Shown: piece by piece, positions 9,192-18,205 of the stretch | How the letters are laid out: every line of letters starts with the position of its first letter | How positions within the stretch are numbered: the first letter of the stretch is position 1 | Assembly: GCA_002127295.1 (NCBI GenBank) | Contig: NFUV01000001.1 | Span: 1,798,001 to 1,862,000 of the forward strand | Origin: Chitinophagaceae bacterium IBVUCB2 | Lineage (GTDB): Bacteria > Bacteroidota > Bacteroidia > Chitinophagales > Chitinophagaceae | DNA length: 64,000 nucleotides | Reading direction: 5' to 3' | The notes under the pieces: model-generated | Databases searched by the model: none | Told to the model about the DNA's origin: nothing | The model's input: the letters and a program-made list of their open reading frames with translations, nothing else | Made by a program: the position numbers and the translations under genes

Positions 9192-10436
9192 TTAAAAATT
9201 TCGTAAAAGTTCTCCTATTTCTTTTTTTCTTTCATCCTCAAAAGAATCCAGATAGCTCTCAGTAGTTTTAAGACTTGTATGCCCTAAAGATTCACTTATA
9301 AGCAATGGGCTGATACCTTTTTTCTTCAGTACTGTTGCAAAGCTATGTCTGGCAAAATAGGTTGTCACCTTTTTATCAATACCAGTCTCTTCCGCAATTT
9401 TGAACAGGTACTTATTGACCATTTGTGTGAATTGCTGTACTGTCGCCATTTCCTTTGTAGGCGTCAATCCTGCGTGAAGGACCGGGAAAATAAAATTATC
9501 AGGACTCTTTTCCTTATTCCCAAACCGGTCTATAATTGCCACTAACTCATTGGTAAGATGAAACGATATCTGAGTACTGTTAGACCGATTGGTAAGAAAT
9601 GTTTTAGCCCTTGTAAATCGAACATAATCACCATGAATATTTTCATATTTAAGTCTGAGTATATCTTTTATATTCATACCATTCGCAAAATAACTGAATA
9701 CAAACATATCTCTTGCTCTCTCATACCATGTACCTGGTACTGCCTCAAAGTGTACAATCTTTCCTATCTCTGACAGCGTAAGAGCCTTTTTAATATTGCG
9801 TGAGGATGGAATTTGGTACCTTCTTTTACCAAAAGGATACTGATCCCTTGAAATTTCTCCTTCTTCAATAACCTGATTCAAAATTGCTCGCAAGGGACGT
9901 AGGTATATACCTACTGTTGTTGGGGACCGTTTTTGTGCCAATAACCAGTTTTCATAATCCCGAAGAAATTCAACGGTAATATTTCTTAATAACAATTTCG
10001 GAGAAAACTTCTTTAAACTATTCATACTGGTGTTATAATTACTTGCAGTTCCAACTCTGGCTTCCTGCTTCATTTTTTTGATGGTGTTATCATAGTATAG
10101 ATAAACACTATCAGAAGAATGTTGGCCAATTAAAAACTTCTTTTCAAATGCCTTGAAGTCGAATACCGGCATCTTTCTAATTATTTCATTGGCCTTAACT
10201 ACATTACTATCACATTGGATTTTTGTCTCTTGTAGCTTTCTCCTTTCTTTTACAGACAGTTCTTTAGTTTTTGAATTGGATTGCATCAACTCAAATTCCT
10301 CAGCGGTTAAATCAAATCCTGTTGAATAGTATTTCTGTTCCTTCAGAAATGTGATGCGTAACTTGATTGGGTACCCACCAGATTTTTTCTTGCGGCGGGT
10401 ATCTAAATGGGTAACTATGGTGGGATTTATTTGCAT
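9192..10436 (-). CDS. Tyrosine recombinase/integrase of the defence island
   Basis: The 414-residue protein is a Bacteroidota-type phage integrase: an N-terminal arm-binding domain (about 1-100), a SAM-like core-binding domain (about 110-210) and a C-terminal catalytic domain. Visible catalytic positions are Arg363 in the ARHSFAT motif, His386 in GHTSLKTTESY and the nucleophile Tyr395. The first catalytic Arg region reads GMNIKDILRLK, a variant I recall from other Bacteroidota integrases. It is transcribed away from a tRNA-Asn 3' fragment 140 bp upstream, the usual layout for an element integrated in a tRNA gene. It probably integrated, and may still excise, the island that carries BREX-McrBC. 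Confidence 0.9.
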   Translation of the reverse strand: MQINPTIVTHLDTRRKKKSGGYPIKLRITFLKEQKYYSTGFDLTAEEFELMQSNSKTKELSVKERRKLQETKIQCDSNVVKANEIIRKMPVFDFKAFEKKFLIGQHSSDSVYLYYDNTIKKMKQEARVGTASNYNTSMNSLKKFSPKLLLRNITVEFLRDYENWLLAQKRSPTTVGIYLRPLRAILNQVIEEGEISRDQYPFGKRRYQIPSSRNIKKALTLSEIGKIVHFEAVPGTWYERARDMFVFSYFANGMNIKDILRLKYENIHGDYVRFTRAKTFLTNRSNSTQISFHLTNELVAIIDRFGNKEKSPDNFIFPVLHAGLTPTKEMATVQQFTQMVNKYLFKIAEETGIDKKVTTYFARHSFATVLKKKGISPLLISESLGHTSLKTTESYLDSFEDERKKEIGELLRNF

Positions 10437-10548
10437 ATAATTTGCATACTTTGGTTATATAAATGGGTTAAAACCTGACAACAAAGGAAAGGGAAATAAC
10501 AATACAATTCACTGTTGTTCAGCAGATTGAAAGCATTTGACAGAAAGA

Positions 10549-10567
10549 GAAAACAAGGGAAAACAAG
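10549..10567 (+). repeat. Tandem direct repeats beside the attachment site
   Basis: GAAAACAAG occurs twice with a 10-bp period (10549-10557 and 10559-10567), just inside the island edge and upstream of the integrase start. Short direct repeats at this place can be integrase arm-type sites, but they could also be chance A-rich DNA. Confidence 0.3.
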
Positions 10568-10576
10568 TATTTTGAA

Positions 10577-10620
10577 ACTGTTAATCAGAGGGTCGCTGGT
10601 TCAAGTCCAGCAGGGGGAGC
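10577..10620 (+). pseudogene. tRNA-Asn(GTT) 3' fragment, attachment-site duplication
   Basis: These 44 nt read as the 3' part of a tRNA gene from the anticodon loop (CTGTTAA, anticodon GTT, Asn) through the 3' anticodon strand TCAGA, the T arm (GCTGG-TTCAAGT-CCAGC) and the acceptor strand ending GGGGGAGC. The 5' anticodon strand is missing: the preceding bases TTGAA cannot pair with TCAGA. It is therefore a remnant, not a functional tRNA. Elements that integrate in a tRNA 3' end leave exactly such a fragment at the far junction, so island DNA lies to the left and the old chromosome starts after 10620. The intact tRNA-Asn is expected left of the window. Confidence 0.85.
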
Positions 10621-10626
10621 TGAATT

Positions 10627-10651
10627 GGCCATAGAAATGTGGCCTTTTTTT
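10627..10651 (+). terminator. Original tRNA-Asn terminator
   Basis: GGCCA (10627-10631) and TGGCC (10640-10644) form a short stem followed by seven T. It lies directly after the tRNA 3' fragment and probably ended the tRNA transcript before the island integrated. The rest of the gap to 10795 shows no gene. Confidence 0.65.
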
Positions 10652-10795
10652 ATTCCACAACCTTTTTGACTTTGTAGTTTATGACAGATCCTTCTATCAC
10701 TTATGAATCAAAGGTGTTGGCAATTAAGTCAATAAGGGAGCTGAAGCTCAAAGAAATTTAGAGCTTTTAAGACTATGATTGAAAAAATTATATTT

Positions 10796-12172
10796 TTAAT
10801 ATTTGTAGAAAATATTGGTATACCAGAGATATAATCCTCCGTCAGTTTGAGCAAGAATATATTTACCATCTGTAGTAGCGTTAATTTTAGAAAAATCCGG
10901 TAAAACATTTTTCCTAGATATTACCTTTTGAAGACCATAGTCAAGAACTACAAATTCGTAGCTATTATCCTGATTTCGATAATAAATCACATCATTATCG
11001 TCCTGTCGATAGCTAAATTCTGCGGTTTCGGAAGTACGATTATCAAAATCTGATGAATTACCCCATTGGCCATTATTATAAATGGCTTGAAAACCATAAC
11101 TCGCCACAAATAATTTGTCCTCCGCCTTACTTGGGACAATATAATGGTTGGGATTAGAGGAAGCGAAAACAAGTGTTGTCAAATTGCTATTGACACAGTC
11201 TAGTACACCTGCTCGTGGGAATGCAAATCTCATTTGCATGTATATCTTAGTACCATTATAATTTTTTTGCAGACTAGCAAATTCCTTATAAAAGGTATTG
11301 CCGGTTCCATTATTTGAAGCGATCCACTCTGGATGTGCATAAATGCTATCGTTAAACCGTGAGTCAATAATCCTCCACCTACTTGGGCTTGACTCAAAAG
11401 TTCCGCTGTTAATTACACCATAACCATTAAAACCAAATTCTAAATCATAAACCTCTATTTGTGTAGCTGGGTTATCATAAATATCTTTTGTAACAGTTAA
11501 GACTTTCTCAATATTGCCAGTTAAAGGATTGAATATATATATTCTGTCTTTATTAGGTTCATTGAATGGGTAAGGCAATATATAGAATTTTTGATTAATG
11601 GGATTTAGTAGGAATTTGCGGGGTTTAAAACTAAGATCAAAGATTTTTTTGAATGTAGTATCTTCTATATCCATACACACAATTCTATTCGGATTTGCCG
11701 TAGTCGCCCAAATAAATTTGTTATCCGCACTTATGCTATAATGCATAATCTGACCTTCTATTGGAAATCTGCGATTATAATAAGAAAATTTAACCGTATC
11801 AATTTGGATCTGTCCTACATCATCTTTTACGGAAACCTGAAATTTATAGTCTCTTCCCAAAAATGCGCAAAGCAAATTATAAAATTTTACTGTTCTACCA
11901 TTATTAATGATCATTCGGCCAATGTCAGGCAGACAGATATTGCTAATTAACAAAATACTATTAACCGTTACAGGTTTGTTATAATGTAATACAAAAGTAT
12001 CAAGCACATTTTTTTCGGAATTTCCGATTGTGAATGAACTACTGTCTAACTGGATTCTAAATGGAGGAGGTGGTGGTGGCAGCTGATCAACGTTGCCCTT
12101 TTTTGAACAAGACAATAAGAAATTAGTCAAGCAAACAAAAATCACTAATCTCTTCATAAAAGGTCTGTTCAT
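10796..12172 (-). CDS. Putative lipoprotein, possible beta-propeller
   Basis: The N-terminus is a lipoprotein signal: a short basic region, the hydrophobic run VIFVCLTNFLL and a lipobox ending in LLSC, followed by a Pro-rich linker. An alternative start is the second Met at 12157 (MKRLVIF). After an Ig-like segment (about 40-135) the protein has repeated short strand patterns such as SADNKFIWATT and ATTDGKYILAQT, which suggest a YncE-like beta-propeller. I do not recognise a specific function. It is probably exported and anchored in a membrane. It lies 92 bp downstream of a receiver gene on the same strand and could be co-transcribed with it. Confidence 0.7.
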   Translation of the reverse strand: MNRPFMKRLVIFVCLTNFLLSCSKKGNVDQLPPPPPPFRIQLDSSSFTIGNSEKNVLDTFVLHYNKPVTVNSILLISNICLPDIGRMIINNGRTVKFYNLLCAFLGRDYKFQVSVKDDVGQIQIDTVKFSYYNRRFPIEGQIMHYSISADNKFIWATTANPNRIVCMDIEDTTFKKIFDLSFKPRKFLLNPINQKFYILPYPFNEPNKDRIYIFNPLTGNIEKVLTVTKDIYDNPATQIEVYDLEFGFNGYGVINSGTFESSPSRWRIIDSRFNDSIYAHPEWIASNNGTGNTFYKEFASLQKNYNGTKIYMQMRFAFPRAGVLDCVNSNLTTLVFASSNPNHYIVPSKAEDKLFVASYGFQAIYNNGQWGNSSDFDNRTSETAEFSYRQDDNDVIYYRNQDNSYEFVVLDYGLQKVISRKNVLPDFSKINATTDGKYILAQTDGGLYLWYTNIFYKY

Positions 12173-12264
12173 TACTTTTTTAAAATTAAATAGTAATAAG
12201 AATCAAACCAAAATATTAATTCTAAAAGATTTATCACCGGCGGCAAAATTATGTAGGGTACTCT

Positions 12265-12675
12265 TTATAAAGAATCAGCTATTTTCTTATCAATATATTT
12301 TCTGCCTGCTGCTACTTCCCTGATAGCAGTAATAATTTCGGCATAAGGAGAGCTTTTGCTCATATAACCTTTGGCACCTAGCCGCATCAGATTTTTACAA
12401 TAGGAGGCTTCTGTATGCAGTGAAAGCCCAATTATTTTTATAGCAGGAAATTGTTTCAGGATCTTTCGGGTGGCTTCAAAACCATTAACCGGCGACATGT
12501 TAATGTCCATTAATATTATGTCAGGCCGTAATTCTGCAGCCAGCGTAATCGCCTCCTCTCCATTGCGGGCTTCACCGACTAATTGCAGATCTTCAAAGGG
12601 ATTAATAAGTATACTAAGACCTTCCCGCATATAGGAATTATCATCAGCAATAAGAATAGAGACCTGGGTAGGCAT
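12265..12675 (-). CDS. Response regulator receiver without output domain (NarL-like)
   Basis: From the ATG at 12675 the product is 136 residues: MPTQVSILIADDN, the phospho-acceptor Asp in LMDINMSP, and the Lys of YMSKSSP, which is a complete receiver domain. It resembles NarL-type regulators but stops at KKIADSL, where such proteins would continue into a LuxR-type helix-turn-helix. Downstream DNA in the same frame shows no helix-turn-helix, so the gene is a natural single-domain receiver or an old truncation. An upstream in-frame extension to 12756 lacks receiver features and was not used. It lies 194 bp after a full-length NarL-type regulator. Confidence 0.8.
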   Translation of the reverse strand: MPTQVSILIADDNSYMREGLSILINPFEDLQLVGEARNGEEAITLAAELRPDIILMDINMSPVNGFEATRKILKQFPAIKIIGLSLHTEASYCKNLMRLGAKGYMSKSSPYAEIITAIREVAAGRKYIDKKIADSL

Positions 12676-12810
12676 AGATAAAGCGATTCTTCGCAATTCA
12701 CCGCCACTGCCAGGAGAGTTAAAATAATATTGTAGGGTTAGGATATTGATAGGCAAAAATACCTATCCATAAGAATGTAGTATAAAATCAGCTGCCAAAT
12801 TTCATTTAAT

Positions 12811-12824
12811 TACGTAGTTACTAC
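12811..12824. promoter_or_regulatory. Palindromic GTAGT-T-ACTAC element upstream of the receiver gene
   Basis: TACGTAGTTACTAC contains the 5-1-5 inverted repeat GTAGT-T-ACTAC (12814-12824). It lies in the 194-bp gap upstream of the receiver gene that starts at 12675. Related elements occur at 17855, 18129 and 19236, so it may be an operator of the local NarL-type regulator. This is inference. Confidence 0.4.
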
Positions 12825-12869
12825 TATGCTTTTTGATGGGTACAAATGCAGGTTTGTGCAACAATCGCA

Positions 12870-13511
12870 TTAAAGCGAAAGATCGGTTTTATTTATAAAA
12901 GTAATCAGGGAGGCGGTATTTTTCAATCCTAACTTTTTAAGGATATTATGTCGATGTACTTCAGCTGTGCGAACAGATATTCCTAAGCTGGTAGCAATTT
13001 CCTTAGATGATAATCCTTCTTTAATGAGTTTGATGATCTCAATTTCCCGGAGCGATAATTCTTTTAAACTGGGTCCCGACGGCGACTGTTGAAAAGCTTG
13101 TTCTGAAATAATATCTTTTATTTCTGAACAAACAAATGTTTTACCCGCCATCACCTCATCTACAGCATCAATCATTTCCTGGTGAGAAGAGTTTTTGGTA
13201 ACATACCCTTTAGCTCCCATCTGCAGCATTTTTTTAGCATAAGCCGGTTGATTGTGCATTGAAACTGCAATGATCTTAGTGCCAGGTGAAAATTTCCGTA
13301 TCAATGGCACTGCATCCATTCCCGATGAAACAGGTAAATTTATATCAAGCAAAACAATATTAGGTCGCTTAACTTTTATCATTTCAATGGCCTCATCAAA
13401 ATCACCACTTTTACCAACAATTTCTATATCGTTTCTTTCTGAAAACAATTGCACCCACATTTCCCTTACCAATTGGTGATCTTCTACAATAACAACAGAA
13501 ATTTTACCCAT
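12870..13511 (-). CDS. NarL/FixJ-family response regulator (REC + LuxR HTH)
   Basis: The 213-residue protein has an N-terminal receiver (about 4-120; acidic EDH pocket, Asp in LLDINLP, Lys in YVTKNSS) and a C-terminal LuxR-type helix-turn-helix (about 145-208; LSLREIEIIKLIKEGLSSKE, then RTAEVHRHNILKKL). It should be phosphorylated by the adjacent HisKA_3 kinase and bind inverted-repeat DNA. It follows the kinase gene after only 12 bp, so the two are a cognate operon pair. Intergenic palindromes in this cluster are candidate targets. Confidence 0.93.
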   Translation of the reverse strand: MGKISVVIVEDHQLVREMWVQLFSERNDIEIVGKSGDFDEAIEMIKVKRPNIVLLDINLPVSSGMDAVPLIRKFSPGTKIIAVSMHNQPAYAKKMLQMGAKGYVTKNSSHQEMIDAVDEVMAGKTFVCSEIKDIISEQAFQQSPSGPSLKELSLREIEIIKLIKEGLSSKEIATSLGISVRTAEVHRHNILKKLGLKNTASLITFINKTDLSL

Positions 13512-13523
13512 ACAATTTGTTTT

Positions 13524-14963
13524 TTACAATGGAATGCTTATTTGTATCCTACATCCTTGTCCCGGCGCTGTGCTGATTTTCATTGTCCCGGAATAAAAAT
13601 CTACCCGGCTACTGATATTCTTTAATCCTATTCCCTGGGCCCTGGTTGCCAAATCAAAACCCACTCCATTATCAACGATTGAGAACATTATACTATCGCT
13701 TGAAGTTTTTAATGCAATTATGGCTTTACTGGCTTTTGAATACTTCCTGATATTATTTAACTGCTCCTGTGCTATACGATAGAACATTAACTCCATATTT
13801 TTATCTATTGTATATTTATCATCCAACTGGTTGATAAACTCTACTTCTGTTTTTTTAGCAAGATTCATTTCTTCCACTAACTCTTGCAAAGCCTCTGCCA
13901 ATCCAATATCCCCCAGCGACGGTGCTACCAGCGACTTGGATAATTTCCTTATCTCTTCAATTGCGTAATTTACATTATGAAGACTTTTGTCTATCAGCTC
14001 TTTCCTGGAACCTTCTCTTTCTAGTGATAAACCAAGAAACATTTTAATAGTGGCAAGTACCTGGTTAATGTTATCATGCAGTTCCTTTCCTAATTCATTT
14101 CGTTGCTTTTCCTGTGCCTGGATAGTTACTTCTGTAATTAATTTTTGCTGGGTAAGTTCCTTCTTTGCAAGTTCATTTTCAAGTTTTCTTTTTTCAGTAA
14201 TATCCGTCATCGCACCAATCATCCTTTCGGCAACCCCTTTCTCATTATACAAAATATATCCCCGGTCATATACATCTTTATAAGATCCGTCTGCACAACA
14301 AAAACGAAATTCATCCTGCCAATGTTGTCTCCTGGATTTAATGTGTTCATTCAATCTTGTACGAACTCTTTCTCTGTCTTCGGGATGAATGTATTTACGC
14401 ATCCACTCATTGCTATAATTCAATTCAGCATCAGTATATCCAAAAGTAGTTACAATCCCCTCTCCCCACATACCGGAATTAGTATTAAACCACCATTCCC
14501 AAATCGTATCCAGTGTCGCTTTGTTTACAAATTCATACCGGTCATTGCTTTGCCGCAATTTTTCCACCATCCTTTTACGCTCTATACTATAATGAACAAT
14601 TTTACCCAGCAATTTTTCATCAAACTCTCCTTTTACAAGATAATCCTGTGCCCCTAATGAAATCGCTTCCATCGCAACCTCAACATCGGACAAGCCAGAA
14701 AAAACAACAATAGGAGTTTGAGGCAGCAGACGGTTAAGTGTAATAACTGAATCAATACCTGAACTGTCCGGTAATGAAAGATCAAGCAGGGCGATATCAA
14801 AATTATTTTCTTTAATCAGATTGGTGGCACTGGCCATACTATCGGCATGAATGGTTTTGCCTGGTGGTAAATTACTCATTTGCAAATACTCTTTCACCAA
14901 AGCATAATCGCCTGGATTATCTTCTACTACCAGCATATTCAATATTTTATTCTCCAATCTCAT
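13524..14963 (-). CDS. Hybrid receiver-PAS-histidine kinase (NarX/DegS type)
   Basis: The ATG at 14963 is preferred because it overlaps the previous stop as ATGA; a longer start at 15002 is possible. Order of domains: receiver (Asp in ALLDLSLPD), PAS fold with PAC end (about 145-265; HWQDEFRFCCADGSY), a short coiled coil, HisKA_3 (EKQRNELGKELHDNINQVL with the phospho-His in LHDN) and a HATPase_c domain ending near residue 478 (DNGVGFD, GIGLKNISSRV). There is no membrane segment, so it is cytosolic. The N-terminal receiver suggests it is driven by the upstream kinase, and it should phosphorylate the NarL-type regulator encoded next. Confidence 0.92.
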   Translation of the reverse strand: MRLENKILNMLVVEDNPGDYALVKEYLQMSNLPPGKTIHADSMASATNLIKENNFDIALLDLSLPDSSGIDSVITLNRLLPQTPIVVFSGLSDVEVAMEAISLGAQDYLVKGEFDEKLLGKIVHYSIERKRMVEKLRQSNDRYEFVNKATLDTIWEWWFNTNSGMWGEGIVTTFGYTDAELNYSNEWMRKYIHPEDRERVRTRLNEHIKSRRQHWQDEFRFCCADGSYKDVYDRGYILYNEKGVAERMIGAMTDITEKRKLENELAKKELTQQKLITEVTIQAQEKQRNELGKELHDNINQVLATIKMFLGLSLEREGSRKELIDKSLHNVNYAIEEIRKLSKSLVAPSLGDIGLAEALQELVEEMNLAKKTEVEFINQLDDKYTIDKNMELMFYRIAQEQLNNIRKYSKASKAIIALKTSSDSIMFSIVDNGVGFDLATRAQGIGLKNISSRVDFYSGTMKISTAPGQGCRIQISIPL

Positions 14964-15400
14964 GTATGATTTTTTTTGGGTAACTGTACTATGCTTATCC
15001 AAAAATCTTTAAGTGTATGAATTACTTCAATAAAACTTTGAAAACCTACTGGTTTAGTTATGTAACAGTTTGCATGATTATTATAAGATTCGAAAATATC
15101 TTTTTCGGAATCAGACGTTGTCAGCATTACTACTGGAATTATTCTCAGGATTTCATCTTTTTTTATATTAGACAACACTTCCTTACCGTCAATTTTCGGA
15201 AGATTAATGTCTAACAAAATAAGATCAGGGGTAACGGAGTTCCTAAACTCTGCTTCCTTGTTGAGGTATTGCATTGCCTGTTCTCCATCCCTTACTACAT
15301 CAATGGTGTTATTAACCCTGGCTTCCTTTAAAGCCTCTAATGTTAAAACAATATCCCCTTCATTATCCTCAATGAGTAATATGTGAATTTCTCTTGTCAT
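14960..15400 (-). CDS. Single-domain response regulator (Rcp1/CheY-like)
   Basis: The 146-residue product is a lone receiver: the IEDNEGD acidic pocket, Asp in LILLDINLPK, and the Lys of CYITKPVG. It belongs to the Rcp1-type receivers that often pair with phytochrome-like kinases. Its start overlaps the upstream kinase stop and its stop overlaps the next kinase start, both as ATGA. It could carry phosphate from the CHASE3-like kinase to the receiver-PAS-kinase encoded next; that route is inference. Confidence 0.92.
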   Translation of the reverse strand: MTREIHILLIEDNEGDIVLTLEALKEARVNNTIDVVRDGEQAMQYLNKEAEFRNSVTPDLILLDINLPKIDGKEVLSNIKKDEILRIIPVVMLTTSDSEKDIFESYNNHANCYITKPVGFQSFIEVIHTLKDFWISIVQLPKKNHT

Positions 15401-17790
15401 GCTTTATTTTTGGGAATGGTAAAATAAAAGGTAGCTCCTTTGTCGATTGCGGATTCAATTCGTATAGTGCCGCCGTGCTTCTCTATGATTTTCTTACAGA
15501 TAGCTAACCCAATACCCGTGCCAGCATACTCTGTTCTATTATGTAATCGTTGAAAAATAATAAAGACCTTATCAAAGAATTTTGGATCGATGCCTATGCC
15601 ATTATCTTTTACATAAAACTCCCAGTGCAGCTCTTTATCTGTACAACCCACTTCTATTACCGGTGGTGCGTCGCTATGATATTTGAGTGCATTGCCAACC
15701 AGATTTTGAAAAAGCTGTTGTATTTGAGGTTGCACTGCTTTTATTACAGGCAATTTTTTTACTTGTATTGTCGCATTTGTTTCTTGAATAGAAAGAGATA
15801 AGATAGTTTGTACCGTATTCATTACTTCATTACAATCAACCGTGGTTATACTTTCTTTGCTGGTACCCACACGGGAATATTGGAGCAGGTCCTGTATCAA
15901 CCGCTTCATTCGTTCTGCACCATCTACTGCAAACTTGATATACTCTTTATTTGAATCATCTAATTTTCCTTCCAGTTTCTTTTCAAGCAAATGAAGAAAG
16001 CTGCTTACCATACGCAAGGGTTCCTGTAAATCATGTGATGCTACATAAGCAAATCGTTCCAGTTCAGTATTTGAAGTTTGTAATTCGACAGCTCTTCTCT
16101 CCAGTACCTTGTATAATTCGCTTAGTAGTATTTCTGATTTTTTACGATGCGTAATATCCATTGACAAAATAAAAATTCCTTCGGGGACTGGTTGAAAACT
16201 CAGATCAAACCAGCCTACTGACCCATCCGGAAAGACAAATTCATTCTCGAGGTGAATGGGTAACCGTTCGGCAAAACATTTTTCATATACTTTAAATATG
16301 TCAGCCGATTCTATTCCTGGAAATTTTTCCATTACCGTATGATTGAGCAATTCCTCCCGCCGGTATTTACTATGTTTAAGAAATGCGTCATTCACATATT
16401 TATACTTCCAATCGAAGCCTATGATCTGAGCTCCCTCCATCAGGTTGTCTAATATATAACGAAAGTGCAGCTCACTTTTCAGTAATTCTGCAGTTTTTTG
16501 CTCTACCTTTTTTTCCAGGTTCTCATTCAGTGATATTATTTCTTTTTCTGCCCGGTTCCTGTACCGGGTATGATTGTAAATAATAATAAAAGCAATAAGC
16601 AGCAACAAAGCAGTAAGTACCTGAAATAGAGTTATAATCCTTGACGACCCCACAATACTTAGTTCATTTTCCGACTTGCGTTTGCCAAGCAATTCCATTT
16701 CCTTCGCTTCAATAGCTGCTATTAGTTCAAACAATTCATTCATTTTAGTTTTGGCAGCTCCAGTTTCAAAAAATTCTTCAGCATCTGCAAAACCTCCGGT
16801 TCGTCTTAATTCAATTATATGTCTTCTCAGTTCTATATTGCTCTTAACTAAACCTTCTAATGAATCTATGCGAACCTGTTGTTCTGGATTATCCTTAGTT
16901 GTTTCCCGAAGTTGCTGCACGGCGGGCTGAATGCTGATCACTGCATTATTGAATGGCTTAAGAAAACTTTCTTTGCCTGAGATAATAAATTCGGCCGTTC
17001 CTGTTTCAATCGACTGCGCTAAATTCCGGATCTGCTGGCTATGTGCTACTGCTGTATTTGTATGATCAACCCATTTTGCAGTATCCACAAAACGGTTAGC
17101 ACTTAAACGAAATGCCAAAAAAGCTACCGTTAACAGCAGAATTGCAAAGAAGAAAAAAGCTCCCATTTTTTTTTGGAAAGAAAACTTGCGATAGCTAAGG
17201 GGAGAACTAAATAAAGCACCTGTGTACAATAGCAATAATGCAAGACTGGTATACAATGAGGATGGACTGACTAATGAAAATCTTTCGCTGTTGGTACGGG
17301 TGAGATAAATAAGAAAAATCAATGACAGAAGAACAAACCCTATAATAATGAAAACCTGGACAAACAAATGCAAGCTTCTTTTCCTTAAAAAAAGCATACA
17401 AATACTAAACAGGGTAAAAATAGAAGCTGTAAGTACTGCCATTCTTCCAGGAAACAAAGTACCCGGTACTGGGTTTGTATCTTTCCACAGGAACTGGTCA
17501 ACTCCAAAATCTGTATTAAAAATATATTGTCCCAGCGTAAGTAGAGTAATCAGAAAAACTATGAACGAACAGATAGTAGCGATGAGTTGACCTGCTTTGC
17601 CAGGCTTTTGCCGATCTAATACAAATAAAGCAATAGCAGAAAGCAGTATACAGAGACCAGTATTGAACTTAACTGGAAGAGAAATAGTTATGTCTTGGTC
17701 ACCAAAAATCCAGGAACCCAATACCAGTATTGCTATTAATATTGTGAGTATAGCTGCAACCTTTGTTATATGCCGGGTAGTTCCGTTCAT
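15397..17790 (-). CDS. Membrane sensor histidine kinase (CHASE3-like + PAS)
   Basis: The 797-residue kinase starts with about seven hydrophobic segments (residues 10-225), then a helical extracytoplasmic region resembling CHASE3 (about 230-370), another membrane helix (about 385-405), a coiled coil, a PAS domain (about 445-555), HisKA with the H-box FAYVASHDLQEPLRM (His near 585) and HATPase_c (DNGIGIDPKF, GTGIGLAICKKIIEKHGG). It is the first gene of the cluster and is likely its sensor. The phytochrome-type HisKA matches the Rcp1-like receiver encoded directly downstream. The signal it senses cannot be told from the sequence. Confidence 0.92.
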   Translation of the reverse strand: MNGTTRHITKVAAILTILIAILVLGSWIFGDQDITISLPVKFNTGLCILLSAIALFVLDRQKPGKAGQLIATICSFIVFLITLLTLGQYIFNTDFGVDQFLWKDTNPVPGTLFPGRMAVLTASIFTLFSICMLFLRKRSLHLFVQVFIIIGFVLLSLIFLIYLTRTNSERFSLVSPSSLYTSLALLLLYTGALFSSPLSYRKFSFQKKMGAFFFFAILLLTVAFLAFRLSANRFVDTAKWVDHTNTAVAHSQQIRNLAQSIETGTAEFIISGKESFLKPFNNAVISIQPAVQQLRETTKDNPEQQVRIDSLEGLVKSNIELRRHIIELRRTGGFADAEEFFETGAAKTKMNELFELIAAIEAKEMELLGKRKSENELSIVGSSRIITLFQVLTALLLLIAFIIIYNHTRYRNRAEKEIISLNENLEKKVEQKTAELLKSELHFRYILDNLMEGAQIIGFDWKYKYVNDAFLKHSKYRREELLNHTVMEKFPGIESADIFKVYEKCFAERLPIHLENEFVFPDGSVGWFDLSFQPVPEGIFILSMDITHRKKSEILLSELYKVLERRAVELQTSNTELERFAYVASHDLQEPLRMVSSFLHLLEKKLEGKLDDSNKEYIKFAVDGAERMKRLIQDLLQYSRVGTSKESITTVDCNEVMNTVQTILSLSIQETNATIQVKKLPVIKAVQPQIQQLFQNLVGNALKYHSDAPPVIEVGCTDKELHWEFYVKDNGIGIDPKFFDKVFIIFQRLHNRTEYAGTGIGLAICKKIIEKHGGTIRIESAIDKGATFYFTIPKNKA

Positions 17791-18205
17791 GAATTTTCCA
17801 ATAGCGACTAATTATACTTTTACTAATAGTTTACTTATGGCAAACAGCCAGAGACACTAGTAGTTTTTAGAATTATTAGCCAAAAAATTAAAGTAAACCT
17901 GCAGGCACAACACCTTCATCTTATTGATTATGCCAGTGGCCACTAAGGAGCAAACCAGTTTTCATAGAAGGATTGGGAGCAATAACAATTTAATACTTTT
18001 TCACTGGCCAACAGAACGATTACTGCATTAAATAGAAAATTTATAAAAGAATGTTGGTATTACAAATCGCCAGCATTAAAAAATCATTATAATAAAAAAC
18101 AGGTACTGTATTTTTACTAAGGGTTTTCCACTAGTAGTGACTGATACTACCGGTAATGATTAGCTGATAGATGGAGATAAAAGGCTACAATAAAATGTGT
18201 AAAAA
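17791..18205. other. Intergenic region with two CACTAGTAGT elements
   Basis: This 415-bp gap lies upstream of the kinase operon and downstream of the sigma-factor gene; I see no gene in it. It holds CACTAGTAGT at 17855-17864 and the exact 5-1-5 palindrome CACTA-G-TAGTG at 18129-18139, followed by ACTACCGGTA. These resemble elements at 12811 and 19236 and may be binding sites for the local regulator. Confidence 0.45.

Noticed and set aside
10577-10620. Functional tRNA-Asn gene
   Set aside because: Only the 3' half is present; the D arm, the 5' acceptor strand and the 5' anticodon strand are missing.
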